DNA of 64,000 bases from Caulobacter sp. (lineage in GTDB: Bacteria; Pseudomonadota; Alphaproteobacteria; Caulobacterales; Caulobacteraceae): the NCBI GenBank assembly GCA_030645575.1, contig JAUSMJ010000081.1:19828-83827 (forward strand), written 5' to 3'. Positions within the stretch are counted from its first letter, which is position 1, and every line of letters starts with the position of its first letter. A program made the position numbers and the translations under genes. The notes beneath the pieces are model-generated. The model was not told the DNA's origin and searched no databases. It worked only from the letters and a program-made list of their open reading frames with translations. Positions 52,744 to 62,070 of the stretch are shown in pieces.

Positions 52744-54102
52744 CTATGGATTCCCGGGCCCGCGCGGCATCGCAAATGCGGGCCGGACTCGATCGAGCGC
52801 GGCCTGCCGGCGCTGGCGTAACGGCGTGGGGCGGCGCTCGAACACGAGCACCCAGCACCAAATAAAGGGCAAAATAACACCCTGACTGAAATAGCCACTG
52901 CCGCGCACGATGTTGGCCAGCAACAACCCCAGAGCGATCATCGAGAGGATGCCAGCAGCCTCTGTTTTGTAGCGAAGCGCCGCTCGCACGAGGAAGAGGA
53001 TGCCCAGGATCAAGGCAAGAAGGCCGATCCAGCCCATTTCGGCGGCGACTTTCGAATAGATCGAGACGAGGTCCTTGTCGTTCTCGCGCCACTCCCGCCC
53101 GCCATACTCGAACCCATAGTCCTCGTTGGCGTACGAGGCGTTGTCGAAACCGAACCCGAGCGGCTTCTCCATCAACACCCGCCGGGCTATGTAGAATCCC
53201 TTGGCAAGAACCATGGAAGACCGGTTCACGTTATTTGGAGATTCACCGGAGATCGCCTGCGCCGTCTGATAGATGCGCATGGCGATTGGATCGGAATCGC
53301 GGTTCTCATAGACTGAGGCGGAGCCCCAGACAAATATCAGTGCTCCTAGGATCGAAAGTGCGGCCGCGTTGCGACCACTTCGCAGCCCGAGAAGCGCGAT
53401 GGCGATCACAACGGTCGCCAGTAGCGTCGCGGAGGGGCACACAAGAGCGATCAAACCAAAGAGAGCCGTATAGCCGACCCTGAATCGCGCCATCCATATC
53501 TTTGGATAGGCGACGAGGAACACGACCGGAATGGCCAATGCAACACCTAGATGAGACGGTTCTAAAAACAAACCGGAGACACGCCGCATGGGCAGAAAAT
53601 AGTGCTGGTAGTCCCGGGGCGCTATGAAATTAAATGAGAAAAGCAATTCGGCTAACTGGATGGAAAACTGTACGATCAGAAATGTCTTCGTCGCAATGAC
53701 AATGGCTGAGAGGAGTTTCTCGCTGTTGTTGATCGCGGAACTGAAGAGCAAGGCTGCAGAAACCGCGAACACCGGACCAACAGTCAACGAGCGGCTGATC
53801 GGCACGCTATTCAGAAACAGGGATGCAAATAGCTGGTGGGTGACGAAGAAGGCGCTCAGCGCCACTGCGAAGACGATCACCCGTCCCAGATTTTTCCCGA
53901 GACCGGCGGTCCATACCAGCAACGGTGTGGCGACTATGAGCCAGATCGACACTGTCGCGAACTGTCCGATCGAGAACTCGATGTCGAAGGTAAACAGGAC
54001 AGCGAACAGCGCGAGGCCCATGACTACCGACCAGCGCCGCGAGGCGGTGTCCCGCCTCTGCGGGTCGGAGGCGGTCGTTCTCTCAGGAACCACCATTCTC
54101 AT
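52744..54102 (-). CDS. O-antigen polymerase/ligase-like membrane protein (Wzy candidate)
   Basis: A 452-residue polytopic protein with about 11-12 helices and a large periplasmic loop. The loop region (about 280-360) contains RSSMVLAKGFYIARRVLMEKPLGFGFDNA, the pattern of WaaL/Wzy proteins in which basic residues bind the undecaprenyl pyrophosphate-linked glycan. PxGxGFDN resembles the PGxGPG-type motif of this superfamily. It likely polymerises the repeat units. ATG 54102 overlaps the neuA-like stop by 4 nt. Codon composition is more AT-rich than in the flanking genes, as is usual for Wzy. Confidence 0.85.
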   Translation of the reverse strand: MRMVVPERTTASDPQRRDTASRRWSVVMGLALFAVLFTFDIEFSIGQFATVSIWLIVATPLLVWTAGLGKNLGRVIVFAVALSAFFVTHQLFASLFLNSVPISRSLTVGPVFAVSAALLFSSAINNSEKLLSAIVIATKTFLIVQFSIQLAELLFSFNFIAPRDYQHYFLPMRRVSGLFLEPSHLGVALAIPVVFLVAYPKIWMARFRVGYTALFGLIALVCPSATLLATVVIAIALLGLRSGRNAAALSILGALIFVWGSASVYENRDSDPIAMRIYQTAQAISGESPNNVNRSSMVLAKGFYIARRVLMEKPLGFGFDNASYANEDYGFEYGGREWRENDKDLVSIYSKVAAEMGWIGLLALILGILFLVRAALRYKTEAAGILSMIALGLLLANIVRGSGYFSQGVILPFIWCWVLVFERRPTPLRQRRQAALDRVRPAFAMPRGPGNP

Positions 54103-54821
54103 GCCGAGATCGCCGGGTTTCGGTCGCGCGCCATGATCAGTTCGACCAGGTCGCAGTCCCATTCGGTGTCGATGCTGACGAAATTGCCTTCGAGCACCAG
54201 AGCGCCGGACCGCGCGCCCATTATAGAACCCTGCTCTACCAGGCATTGCCGCGTGATGGCATAGGCGATGCCGTTGCGATGATAGACCGGCGTCAGTTGT
54301 TGGCGGGCGATGATCGCTTTGCCGGCGGGATCGTAATAGTCAAGCCGCCGCCCCACAATCGTGAACTGCTTGAGCGGATGGCTCTTGGAATCTGTCTCCG
54401 AAACGGTCCAGACTGAATCCCAGCCCCCATTGACCAGCATCTTCACGCATTCGGATACGTGCTCGGGCCGGCGCAGCGGCGATGTGGGTTGCAGCATCAC
54501 CACGACATCGTATCTCACTCCGTCGATACGCTCCATCTCATGAAGCGCATGCTCCAGTACAGGGTGGTCGGCCACTTGGTCGCCCCCCAACGCCGGCGTA
54601 CGACGGAACGGCGCCGCGAGGCCCGCCTGCACCGCGGCGGCGGCGATTTCGTCGTCGTCGGTGGAGACTACAACGCGATCGATTTCCGGAACCTGAGCCG
54701 CTAGCCGACCAACGCGAGAGACTAGCGATTCACCGCCGATAACCTTCAGATTCTTGCGTGGTATCCCCTTCGAGCCACCCCGTGCTGGACAAACGCCCAA
54801 TACTCGAAGATCGGAAATCAT
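54099..54821 (-). CDS. NeuA-like CMP-sugar (acylneuraminate) cytidylyltransferase
   Basis: A 240-residue enzyme that activates an acidic sugar as its CMP derivative. It has GVCPARGGSKGIPRKNLKVI (the ARxGSKxIxxKN CTP-binding motif), VVVSTDDDEIAAAA, VVVMLQPTSPLRRPEHV and VYHRNGIAYAITRQ, with FVSIDTEWDCDLVE near the end. All are NeuA/CMP-NeuAc synthetase hallmarks. Together with the NeuB-like synthase and HAD phosphatase at 40.5-42.9 kb it would complete a CMP-nonulosonate route. Which sugar is activated cannot be told from the sequence. It is translationally linked to the Wzy-like gene. Confidence 0.93.
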   Translation of the reverse strand: MISDLRVLGVCPARGGSKGIPRKNLKVIGGESLVSRVGRLAAQVPEIDRVVVSTDDDEIAAAAVQAGLAAPFRRTPALGGDQVADHPVLEHALHEMERIDGVRYDVVVMLQPTSPLRRPEHVSECVKMLVNGGWDSVWTVSETDSKSHPLKQFTIVGRRLDYYDPAGKAIIARQQLTPVYHRNGIAYAITRQCLVEQGSIMGARSGALVLEGNFVSIDTEWDCDLVELIMARDRNPAISA

Positions 54822-54908
54822 ATATCATCTCCCAATGGCCAAAAGTGTACCCGCCACGAACGGGGGGCGGAAGTGGCGAGGTGACATTTCAGCGCCATCT
54901 CGGCGAGG

Positions 54909-55967
54909 TCAGCCCTCTGGCTCCGGCTCGGTTGCGACGGTCTCCAACAGATCGAGCGTGCGTTTAGCGCAGTAGTCCCAGTCAAACCGCCTTGCTCGGG
55001 CGAGACCCCTGGCCCGGTAGTCGGCCCGCAAGGCCTCGTCATGCGCGACCGCCACGATGAGGGCGGCGACATCGGCAATCGCGGTTGGATCGATGCGCAG
55101 GGCCGCGTCACCGACCACCTCGGGGATGGCCGTTAGATCCGAAACGATTGCCGGGGTACCGCAAGCCATCGCCTCGATCGGAGGCAAGCCGAATCCCTCA
55201 TAGAGCGATAAGTACAGAAACCCTGTGGCACCTGACATAAGTGCTGGGAGGATGTTGTCATGCACGCGTCCTAGGAGACGCACCCTCGGCGGCAGGGGCG
55301 GCAAATTGTAGACGCCGAAGGTCGTGCTGGCGCCAATTCCGCCGGAGATGTAAAGCCAAACATCGTTTGGCAGGCTGTTCTGGGCTGCGGACCATGACGC
55401 GAACAGGCCAGCCAAGTTCTTTCGCGGTTCTAGAGAGCAGTTGCTCAAAAAGTAGCGCTCGACGGGAAGGTTGAGACGAGTCCGAACTTCGCCGGCAGCC
55501 GCTGGTCCGGTAGGTTGAAATCTGCCGTCCACCCCGGAAGGGATGACGGTGACCTTGTCCTCGCACACGCCGCTCCAACTTATGACCTTTTGGCGCGTGA
55601 ATTCCGAAACGGCGATGATGTGGGCCACCCGCCGCATCAGCGACGGTTGCATGGCCCGATACCAACGCGCGTTCAGGCCGGATATCCACTCCGGATGGTC
55701 GAGACTGATCGTGTCGTGGATGGTGAGCACCTGCCGCCCAACCGCCAGGGGGCCAGAATTGCTGGGACTCCAGAGCAGGCGTCCGAGCAATTTTGACGGC
55801 AACACGGCCTGGTCCCAAAGGTGCGCCTTGGCCCCACTCAGCGGACGAGCAGGGGCGACGGTGTCGATGGCCTCACCGGTGCGGCGCAATATCTCGCCCA
55901 GATAGCGCTGCACACCCGTGACGGGCGACGCCATGATTCGGTCATTACAGACGATCCTAGCGGCCAT
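54909..55967 (-). CDS. GT4-family glycosyltransferase (group 1)
   Basis: A 352-residue GT-B glycosyltransferase. It starts MAARIVCNDRIMASPVTGVQRY and contains VGRQVLTIHDTISLDHPEW, AHIIAVSEFTRQKVI, VIPSGVDGRFQP and FLSNCSLEPRKNLAGLF. The donor-binding block is LSLYEGFGLPPIEAMACGTPAIVSD (E-x7-E motif). It resembles mannosyl/rhamnosyl-transferases of exopolysaccharide clusters. ATG 55967 overlaps the ligase-like gene by 11 nt. The 87-bp gap to the neuA-like gene shows nothing notable. Confidence 0.93.
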   Translation of the reverse strand: MAARIVCNDRIMASPVTGVQRYLGEILRRTGEAIDTVAPARPLSGAKAHLWDQAVLPSKLLGRLLWSPSNSGPLAVGRQVLTIHDTISLDHPEWISGLNARWYRAMQPSLMRRVAHIIAVSEFTRQKVISWSGVCEDKVTVIPSGVDGRFQPTGPAAAGEVRTRLNLPVERYFLSNCSLEPRKNLAGLFASWSAAQNSLPNDVWLYISGGIGASTTFGVYNLPPLPPRVRLLGRVHDNILPALMSGATGFLYLSLYEGFGLPPIEAMACGTPAIVSDLTAIPEVVGDAALRIDPTAIADVAALIVAVAHDEALRADYRARGLARARRFDWDYCAKRTLDLLETVATEPEPEG

Positions 55968-57429
55968 CGGCGTCTCCAGGGATCGTCGATGACGACCGGT
56001 CGCGCCGCCGAGAGCTTCCGGGCAGCAATCGTGCGTCCTTGCCCCCAAGCGCCGGTGCTGCAATCAGGCCGCAGGCCAAGGCGAACAATCCGGAGAGGGC
56101 GAATGTACGTAGGGGATAGTCGACCACCGAGTGGATCAGCAGCAGCAGGATGATGATCGTCCCGGCCCGGGCCAGCGCCGTCTGCGGAGAACGGATCGCC
56201 CAGGCTCGCCAAGCCACCGGAACGAGCCAGGTGAAAAAGGCCAGAAAGGTGAAAACGCCGGGCCACCCGGCCTCAAGGAACAGTTCCAGATAGTCATTAT
56301 GAGCGTGATTGATGAAGGTTGGACCCATGCGTTCCAGGGGCTCCCAGGCGCGGTAGAATGACTCGAACGCACCCAGACCCGCGCCGAAGGGCGCTACATC
56401 AGCGCCTGCTTTCACGGTCGATGGCCATATGTCGAAGCGGCCGTCTCCATCGGCGAGTGTCTCGAAGCGATCAAGCATAGCTCTGATCGCGAACTGGGCG
56501 GCGAGCACCAGGGCGACCGCTGCGGCGCCGATCATCAGGGCCGCCTCGCGCCTCAAACGCTTGGCGCCGGAAGCCGCCCAGAAGAGGCCGATGCTGGCGA
56601 GCAGCGCCGGTCCGCTGAGGGTCAGCGCCGCCCTTGAGCGGGTGACGAGCACGCCGACGATGAGCAACGCCACGAGGGCGGCGAAGACGATGTTCGCCGC
56701 GCGGGTCCGTTGCGAGGAGGCCGAGCCCCAGATCGCCGCGGATGCCGCCGCCAAGGGAAGCGCGGCGGCCATGGCGATCCCCTGGTGATTGCGGTTAGCA
56801 AAAAATCCTATGGGCAGGGCGGTACGCCCCCCTGCGGGTGATGCGAAGAGGCCACCATCCCGGTCGGTGATCTGCAGGCCGCCCAGGATCAGGCTGGCGA
56901 TACAGAGCGCCAGGACGACACCGACCAGTCGGACCCGCGCGCCGGTGTCCAGATCTGCGATCGCCAGAAACAGCGCCGTCGGCGGGACAAGCCACAGCAC
57001 GCTGCGAAACGTCGCCTCCGGGTCCAGGCTGAGCGGCGACCAGCCCGGTTCGATGCCGGCGATCCGAAGCGTCTCCACAGCCTCGTGCCGGCCCGGCAAG
57101 GTCATCCATAGGCTTGGCGGCAGCGGAATCAGCTGCAGCACCGGGACGAGGAAAATCACGCCGAGCAGGGCGGCTTCCGGCCAGCCGACCCGCCCAGTCC
57201 CGGCAAGGACGCGCGACCAGACCGTCGCGGCCAGCAGCGTGACGCCCAGCAGCTCGACCATCATGGTCGAAAGCGGATTGTCGCGACTCTCTCCGCCGAA
57301 GACGAAGGCCAGGGAGAGCAGCGCTGCTGAAAGCCAGAACAGGGGCGTCGCGACCTGTCGCTCCGTATCGTTCGCTGCGATAGTGCGGCCGCGAGCCATC
57401 GCCCGTCGAAGAGGGTTCGCCCGGGTCAT
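55957..57429 (-). CDS. O-antigen ligase/polymerase family membrane protein
   Basis: A 490-residue protein with about 12 membrane helices. The conserved Wzy_C/WaaL features are GFFANRNHQGIAMAAALPLA (periplasmic NRN segment) and INHAHNDYLELFLEAGWPG, the H-N-D-x5-E signature of this family. RSRAALTLSG is a further marker. It is a second ligase/polymerase-like protein next to the Wzy candidate at 52744-54102; one may polymerise and the other transfer or terminate. ATG 57429 overlaps the preceding gene by 4 nt. In the same transcript as wza and wzc. Confidence 0.9.
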   Translation of the reverse strand: MTRANPLRRAMARGRTIAANDTERQVATPLFWLSAALLSLAFVFGGESRDNPLSTMMVELLGVTLLAATVWSRVLAGTGRVGWPEAALLGVIFLVPVLQLIPLPPSLWMTLPGRHEAVETLRIAGIEPGWSPLSLDPEATFRSVLWLVPPTALFLAIADLDTGARVRLVGVVLALCIASLILGGLQITDRDGGLFASPAGGRTALPIGFFANRNHQGIAMAAALPLAAASAAIWGSASSQRTRAANIVFAALVALLIVGVLVTRSRAALTLSGPALLASIGLFWAASGAKRLRREAALMIGAAAVALVLAAQFAIRAMLDRFETLADGDGRFDIWPSTVKAGADVAPFGAGLGAFESFYRAWEPLERMGPTFINHAHNDYLELFLEAGWPGVFTFLAFFTWLVPVAWRAWAIRSPQTALARAGTIIILLLLIHSVVDYPLRTFALSGLFALACGLIAAPALGGKDARLLPGSSRRRDRSSSTIPGDADGR

Positions 57430-58688
57430 GGGGTCCAATCCGGTTCTTTGCGCGGAAGAGGGCCGATCACGACGCGGCGGACGACGATGTCGTCGATCAG
57501 CATCTCGGCCATCTCCCGGCGATCGCCTGTGACCGGGACAATCAGCAGCCACTGCGCCTCGCAGGTTTCAGGTGGAACGGTAAACCCCGCTCGCGATGGC
57601 ACCCAGGATCCGGGCGCGCCCCGCAGGGTCATCGAGACGAGCCCGGGCCCGCTAGCGCAGGCGACCTGGACCTTGAACCGACCGTCCGCCACTGGATCGT
57701 CGATCCGCGCGCGGGCGGCGACCTGATAGAATCCCGGCGAGAGCAGGATCAGTTGACCCACGAGAGCGCCGGAGGAGCTGAAGCCGTCGTGGCTGAGCCG
57801 CAGGTTTCCCAACGGCGCACCATCGTCCAGCGCCCAGCGGGCGCTTCCACCCAAGGCCGGAATGGCTTTCCAGTTCAAGGGGGGTGGTCCCGGCCGACCG
57901 GCAAACCCGCCATCATAGACCAGGGCCGCCGCCCAACCTGGCCCGCTTACGAAGGCGTCGAAGTATCCTTTCGCCTGACGATATTTCGCCTCGGCCACCA
58001 GACGGTTGAAGAAGGCGGTCGCTTCCGCGTCGGTGACCGGCGATGCGGTACCCTTGAGCGCCTGAAACAACGCTGCGACATCCGCGTCGGCACCCTTCCT
58101 GGCGGCGATGGAAAGGAATGTCCCGCGCCAGGAAGGATCGGCCGAGAGGCGCTGCGCGAGGGCGGCCCGGACTGTGCTGTCCCCCAGCCGGGTAGCGAGC
58201 GTGAAGGACAACGGCGTCCATGCTTGGGGCGATCGCCGCATCAGACCATCGGCGTGCAACACGGCGCGCCGATAATCGCCGCGGGCCACAGCGCGCTCGA
58301 ATAGCCAGCTTTGGGTCTCACCATCACGCGGATTGAGCCGGCCGGCCTGGCTCATCAGCGTCAAGGCCTCGTTGGCTCGGCCTCTGGCGGAAGCCGACAA
58401 CGCCAAAGTCCTGAGGGCGTCCGCCCGCAGGCTGGACCGTCGCAGCGCCCGGCGCGCCATCGCGTCGGCGACGGTGTGGTCGTCGCGCCGGACCAGACGG
58501 TCGGCCTTAATGGCCAACGCCAGCGGCGAGTTCGCCCGCCAACCCAAGGCCCGATCGCCCTCTCCCCGGTTCTCATGGTAGCCGGCCATGCCGGTCGCGA
58601 TCGCGCAGTAGGCCAACCAGATGCACAGGCCGGTCACGAGAACCGGAAGCACAAGGGTCTTCCACGGAGATCCGGATGCGCTCGCCAT
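57426..58688 (-). CDS. Membrane-anchored TPR-like protein with C-terminal beta-sandwich-like domain, unknown function
   Basis: I do not recognise a named family. The 420-residue protein has one N-terminal membrane helix (about residues 12-34, TLVLPVLVTGLCIWLAYCAI). A helical region of TPR-like repeats follows (about 50-245, with ADALRTLALSASARGRANEA and similar units). The C-terminal part (about 265-410) is rich in beta strands with paired Gly/Trp and aromatic residues and looks like a carbohydrate-binding jelly-roll module. ATG 58688 is preferred because GGGGGA lies 5 nt upstream; an in-frame ATG at 58724 would overlap wzc. It lies between wzc and the ligase-like gene with overlapping stops, so a role in polymer length control or export is likely. 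Confidence 0.8.
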   Translation of the reverse strand: MASASGSPWKTLVLPVLVTGLCIWLAYCAIATGMAGYHENRGEGDRALGWRANSPLALAIKADRLVRRDDHTVADAMARRALRRSSLRADALRTLALSASARGRANEALTLMSQAGRLNPRDGETQSWLFERAVARGDYRRAVLHADGLMRRSPQAWTPLSFTLATRLGDSTVRAALAQRLSADPSWRGTFLSIAARKGADADVAALFQALKGTASPVTDAEATAFFNRLVAEAKYRQAKGYFDAFVSGPGWAAALVYDGGFAGRPGPPPLNWKAIPALGGSARWALDDGAPLGNLRLSHDGFSSSGALVGQLILLSPGFYQVAARARIDDPVADGRFKVQVACASGPGLVSMTLRGAPGSWVPSRAGFTVPPETCEAQWLLIVPVTGDRREMAEMLIDDIVVRRVVIGPLPRKEPDWTP

Positions 58689-58713
58689 GGCGTTCCCCCG
58701 GCGCCAGCCGCCG

Positions 58714-61011
58714 TCAGGCCGCATCCTTGTCCAGGCGTTTTTGACCGTACTCGTAGGAGTAGGCATAGCTGTAGCCGTAGCCGTAGCCATAGCTGGACGA
58801 CTTGGCGTCGAACTTGGTGAGCAGGGCGCCAAGAAGCCTGGCGCGAGCCTGAAGCAGCCGCTTGGTCGCGATCCGCACCACGCTTCGCCTGGCGCCGCCG
58901 GCCTCGACGACGAGCACCGTGGCCGCCACCCTCGAAGCGAGAATCGGGGCGTCGGCCAGGCCGATCACCGGCGGTCCGTCGATGACCAACAGGTCGAACC
59001 GCGCCTTCGCCTCCTCCAGCAGTTGCGGGAACCGGGCGCCGGCCAGGAGTTCGGCCGGATTGGGCGGCAGCGGGCCGCAGGGAACGACGGCCATGGCCGG
59101 TTCGCCGATGGTCTGCATCACGGCATCCAGCTCTTCGCCCGTCAGGAAATTGCTCAGACCGACGCTGTTGTTGAGGCTGAGGACCCGGTGAAGGGACGGA
59201 TTGCGCAGGTCCGAATCCACGAGCAGGACCCGAAGCCCGAGGTGGGCAAAGCTCCTGGCCAGCGCCAGCGCCGTCGTGCTCTTGCCCTCGGACGGGCGGG
59301 AGCTGGTGACGAGCAGGCTGTGCGGCAAGCCTTCGTTGGTCGAGAACTGCAGCGACGTGCGCGCCGAGGAATAGGCCTCGGTGAAGGCCGACCGCGGATC
59401 GGAGAGCGCGTTGAGCGGCGTGGCGCCCTTTTCCAGTTCAGGAATGGCGCCAACCAGCGTGAGCCCCAGCTTGGCGACGATATCGTCCGGCGTCCGGATT
59501 GATTCGTCGAGGAGTTCCAGGAGCACGGTAGCGCCGGCGCCGAGCCCTAAGCCGAGCATCAGGGCGATTGCTAGATTGATCAGGGGCTTGGGTGACGATG
59601 GCCCGTCCGGCGCGAGCGCCTGGTCCACAATGGAGATGTTGTTCGAGCCCAGGCCCCCGGCGACGCCAACCTCCTTGTAACGCTGGAGCAGGCCCTCGTA
59701 GAGAGTACGGTTGGTGTCCACTTCACGTTGAAGGATCGTGTACTGGATGTTCCGCTCACGCAGATCCATGAAGGACCCCTTCAACTTCTCGACCTGCTCG
59801 GCGAACGATCTTTCCTGCTTGAGGGCGATTTCGTATTGGGACCGAATTGACGAGAGATTGGCATTGGCGACAGCATTGATCTGCCGGTCGATCTCGTCGA
59901 TTTGCGCTTGCAGCTGCTGCATTTCGGGGAAATCTGGCGCATAAATCTTCAGTTTCTGCTGATAGGCGGCCGAGAGGGTCGCCCGATCCTGGCGGAGTCT
60001 CTGGACGGTCGGGTCCCCCAAGACTTCAAGGAGAGACAGTACGGGCGTGGACAGAGCCTGGCGCCAGCGTTGCTCGGCCTTTATGCGTTCGGCCTTGGCG
60101 GCGGTGAGGGCAGAATTCAGGGCTAAAAGGTTCGATGCCGTCAACGATTGGGTGGCTCCGTCGGCGGTCGGTCCCGAACCGGATTCGGTCGCGACATTGA
60201 TAATCTGTTGCCGTGCCGCGTAGGCGACCAGCTCCTTCTCGGTTTCCTCCAGCTTCTGTTTCACTTGCCGCAGCCGTTCCTCGAGAAACGTCCGGGCGTA
60301 GGAGGAGGATTCGAAGCGACGCTCCATACTCGTGGTGACGAAGTTCGCGGAGAGGGCGTTGGCGACGCGTGCGGAGAGAGTTGGATCTGGGCTGGTGAAG
60401 GCAATGCTCACCAGCCTGGACCCGCGCTGCTGCGTCACGGTCGTTTTGCGCATCAGGGTCTGGGCCAGTTCGCTTTCCAGGGTAGCGGCGGACTTGGCCT
60501 TGTCAGGTTCTCCCTCGGCGCGCCGTCTGTCGGGCGATTCTTGGCCGGCCATCCGCAGAAAGGTACGATCCTGGCCGAGGTTTAGCGACTGAACGACCCG
60601 GCGTGCCAAAGTCTCGCTCTTGAGCAGGCCCACTTGGGTAACGAGAAACTCGTCGCCAGTTAGCGCTTCGGCCGGAACCAAGCCCTCGACATTCAGCACC
60701 TTGCTTGATTCCCGATCAATCTGCAGCAAGGTCTGGGCGGTGTAGAGCGGCTGCATGAGCAGCGTCGCGGCAACACCAAGAAGCAGACAGCCGACGACCG
60801 AACCGATGATCACCCACTTGTGCTTGAGCGCCGCGCCCCAGATGGCCGCCAGTTGAAGCCGCTGCGACTCGTCGAACCCGACCGAGCCCCAGCCATCGCC
60901 ATCATCGTACCGGTCATCGTCGCGCACGACGATCGGTTGGTACCTGGAGGTCAACATTCGGTCGGACAGGGGCGGCGTGGCCCCACCCTCGTACTCGCCT
61001 CTGGCCGCCAT
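58714..61011 (-). CDS. wzc: Wzc-type polysaccharide co-polymerase with C-terminal BY-kinase domain
   Basis: A 765-residue inner-membrane protein that controls chain length and export. The N-terminal Wzz domain has a membrane helix at about 65-90 (WVIIGSVVGCLLLGVAATLL). A long coiled-coil periplasmic region follows (about 215-430), then a second membrane helix near 470-490. The cytoplasmic tyrosine-kinase domain has Walker A SSRPSEGKSTTALAL (about 570-584), Walker A' LLVDSDLRNP and Walker B LLVIDGPPV. Eight tyrosines are clustered at the C-terminus (about 741-755, alternating Y with G/S/A/E), the usual autophosphorylation tail. It is co-transcribed with wza (45-bp gap). Confidence 0.95.
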   Translation of the reverse strand: MAARGEYEGGATPPLSDRMLTSRYQPIVVRDDDRYDDGDGWGSVGFDESQRLQLAAIWGAALKHKWVIIGSVVGCLLLGVAATLLMQPLYTAQTLLQIDRESSKVLNVEGLVPAEALTGDEFLVTQVGLLKSETLARRVVQSLNLGQDRTFLRMAGQESPDRRRAEGEPDKAKSAATLESELAQTLMRKTTVTQQRGSRLVSIAFTSPDPTLSARVANALSANFVTTSMERRFESSSYARTFLEERLRQVKQKLEETEKELVAYAARQQIINVATESGSGPTADGATQSLTASNLLALNSALTAAKAERIKAEQRWRQALSTPVLSLLEVLGDPTVQRLRQDRATLSAAYQQKLKIYAPDFPEMQQLQAQIDEIDRQINAVANANLSSIRSQYEIALKQERSFAEQVEKLKGSFMDLRERNIQYTILQREVDTNRTLYEGLLQRYKEVGVAGGLGSNNISIVDQALAPDGPSSPKPLINLAIALMLGLGLGAGATVLLELLDESIRTPDDIVAKLGLTLVGAIPELEKGATPLNALSDPRSAFTEAYSSARTSLQFSTNEGLPHSLLVTSSRPSEGKSTTALALARSFAHLGLRVLLVDSDLRNPSLHRVLSLNNSVGLSNFLTGEELDAVMQTIGEPAMAVVPCGPLPPNPAELLAGARFPQLLEEAKARFDLLVIDGPPVIGLADAPILASRVAATVLVVEAGGARRSVVRIATKRLLQARARLLGALLTKFDAKSSSYGYGYGYSYAYSYEYGQKRLDKDAA

Positions 61012-61056
61012 GGAACGTCAAACCTCGAATTGGAACTTGAAACTGGATGCGATCAG

Positions 61057-61758
61057 TCAGTACGGGCGGAAAATCGCCAGCACCGGCAGAGCACCGAGAA
61101 CCTCGCGCAAGGTGCCCTTAAGCTGGGACCCCTCCACGACGACGATATCGTTGCCCAAGATCACCGGATCAGATGCCTTACCAGCGCGAATGGCTTTCAG
61201 ATCGAAGACGGCCACATTGCGCTGACCGTTGATCGTTCGGAAAACGGCCACGCGACCCAAGTTGGCATACTTTAGGTCCGGCCCCTTGGCCATGGCCACC
61301 GCCTGAAGGAGCGTCGTCGGCCCGCTCATGGCGTAGACACCTGGCTCGACCACCGATCCATCGACGGTCACCTTCTGGCTGATGGCCTCAGCCACCCACA
61401 CCGCGACCTGGGGCGATTGCAGGAACTGCCCCCGCAGCCGGTCAGCGATTTCCGTGGACAACTCCTGAGTGGTTTTGCCGGCGGCCACGACGCTGCCAAT
61501 CAACGGCAAAAAGACCCGCCCGCTGCCATCGACCTGAACCTCCTCCAAGGTGAGATCCTTGACCTGGAAGACGGTGATGTTCAGCTTGTCGAGCGGCCCG
61601 ATGCGGTAGTCCTGCGACGCTCCCTGCTGAGGCAGGCCGCTCGCGGCCGCGAAGACCGGCTGCGGCCCTCCCGAGGCGACGCCCAGCGAGGCGCAAGCGG
61701 TCGCTGACATGACGGCCGCAGCCAAGCCGGCGATCCCTATCATCCTCGAACCGTTCAA
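61057..61758 (-). CDS. wza: Wza-like polysaccharide export outer-membrane lipoprotein
   Basis: A 233-residue export protein. The N-terminal signal IGIAGLAAAVMSATAC gives a lipobox at about residue 21. The polysaccharide export domain has YRIGPLDKLNITVFQVKDLT and FLPLIGSVVAAGKTTQEL, and the SLBB-like part has VTVDGSVVEPGVYAMSGPTT. It is shorter than E. coli Wza (379) and lacks extra SLBB copies, as in many alphaproteobacterial exporters. TTG 61758 has GGGGAG 7 nt upstream and is the preferred start; ATG 61743 is the alternative. With Wzc it forms the trans-envelope export channel. Confidence 0.93.
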   Translation of the reverse strand: MNGSRMIGIAGLAAAVMSATACASLGVASGGPQPVFAAASGLPQQGASQDYRIGPLDKLNITVFQVKDLTLEEVQVDGSGRVFLPLIGSVVAAGKTTQELSTEIADRLRGQFLQSPQVAVWVAEAISQKVTVDGSVVEPGVYAMSGPTTLLQAVAMAKGPDLKYANLGRVAVFRTINGQRNVAVFDLKAIRAGKASDPVILGNDIVVVEGSQLKGTLREVLGALPVLAIFRPY

Positions 61759-62070
61759 TTCCCTACTCCCCAACCGTGGCGTGGCGATCAGCGCCACCCC
61801 CCTCCACAAGGCTGCGGCGCGACTGGCTACCCTGGCGAAGGCCATAGAACCACCGACGCCGCAGACCATATGTTTACATCGGCGCGAGAGGAATGTCGCC
61901 CGATCTGTGGACGGATCGCGGGATTGCCGCGCGCCCGCCTTCCCAGACGAAGACCGGCCACGCGGGTGCGTGAGAACTCGCCTGGCGAATGCCCGTGATG
62001 GGCTGCCCCCCCCCAAAAAGGGGCAGGCGGTCGCGCCGGTTCGTAGCCCATTGTCGACACAGGCGCAGGC
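61759..62070. other. 312-bp gap between the sugar transferase and wza genes, with a poly-C hairpin
   Basis: Both flanking genes are on the minus strand, so this gap probably has the wza-operon promoter. At 62003-62026 lie ctgcccc and ggggcag as inverted arms around cccccaaaaa; the C tract is nine long (62006-62014). On the minus strand it could be a terminator-like hairpin for the sugar transferase transcript. The homopolymer could also vary in length. No gene is recognised here. Confidence 0.5.
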
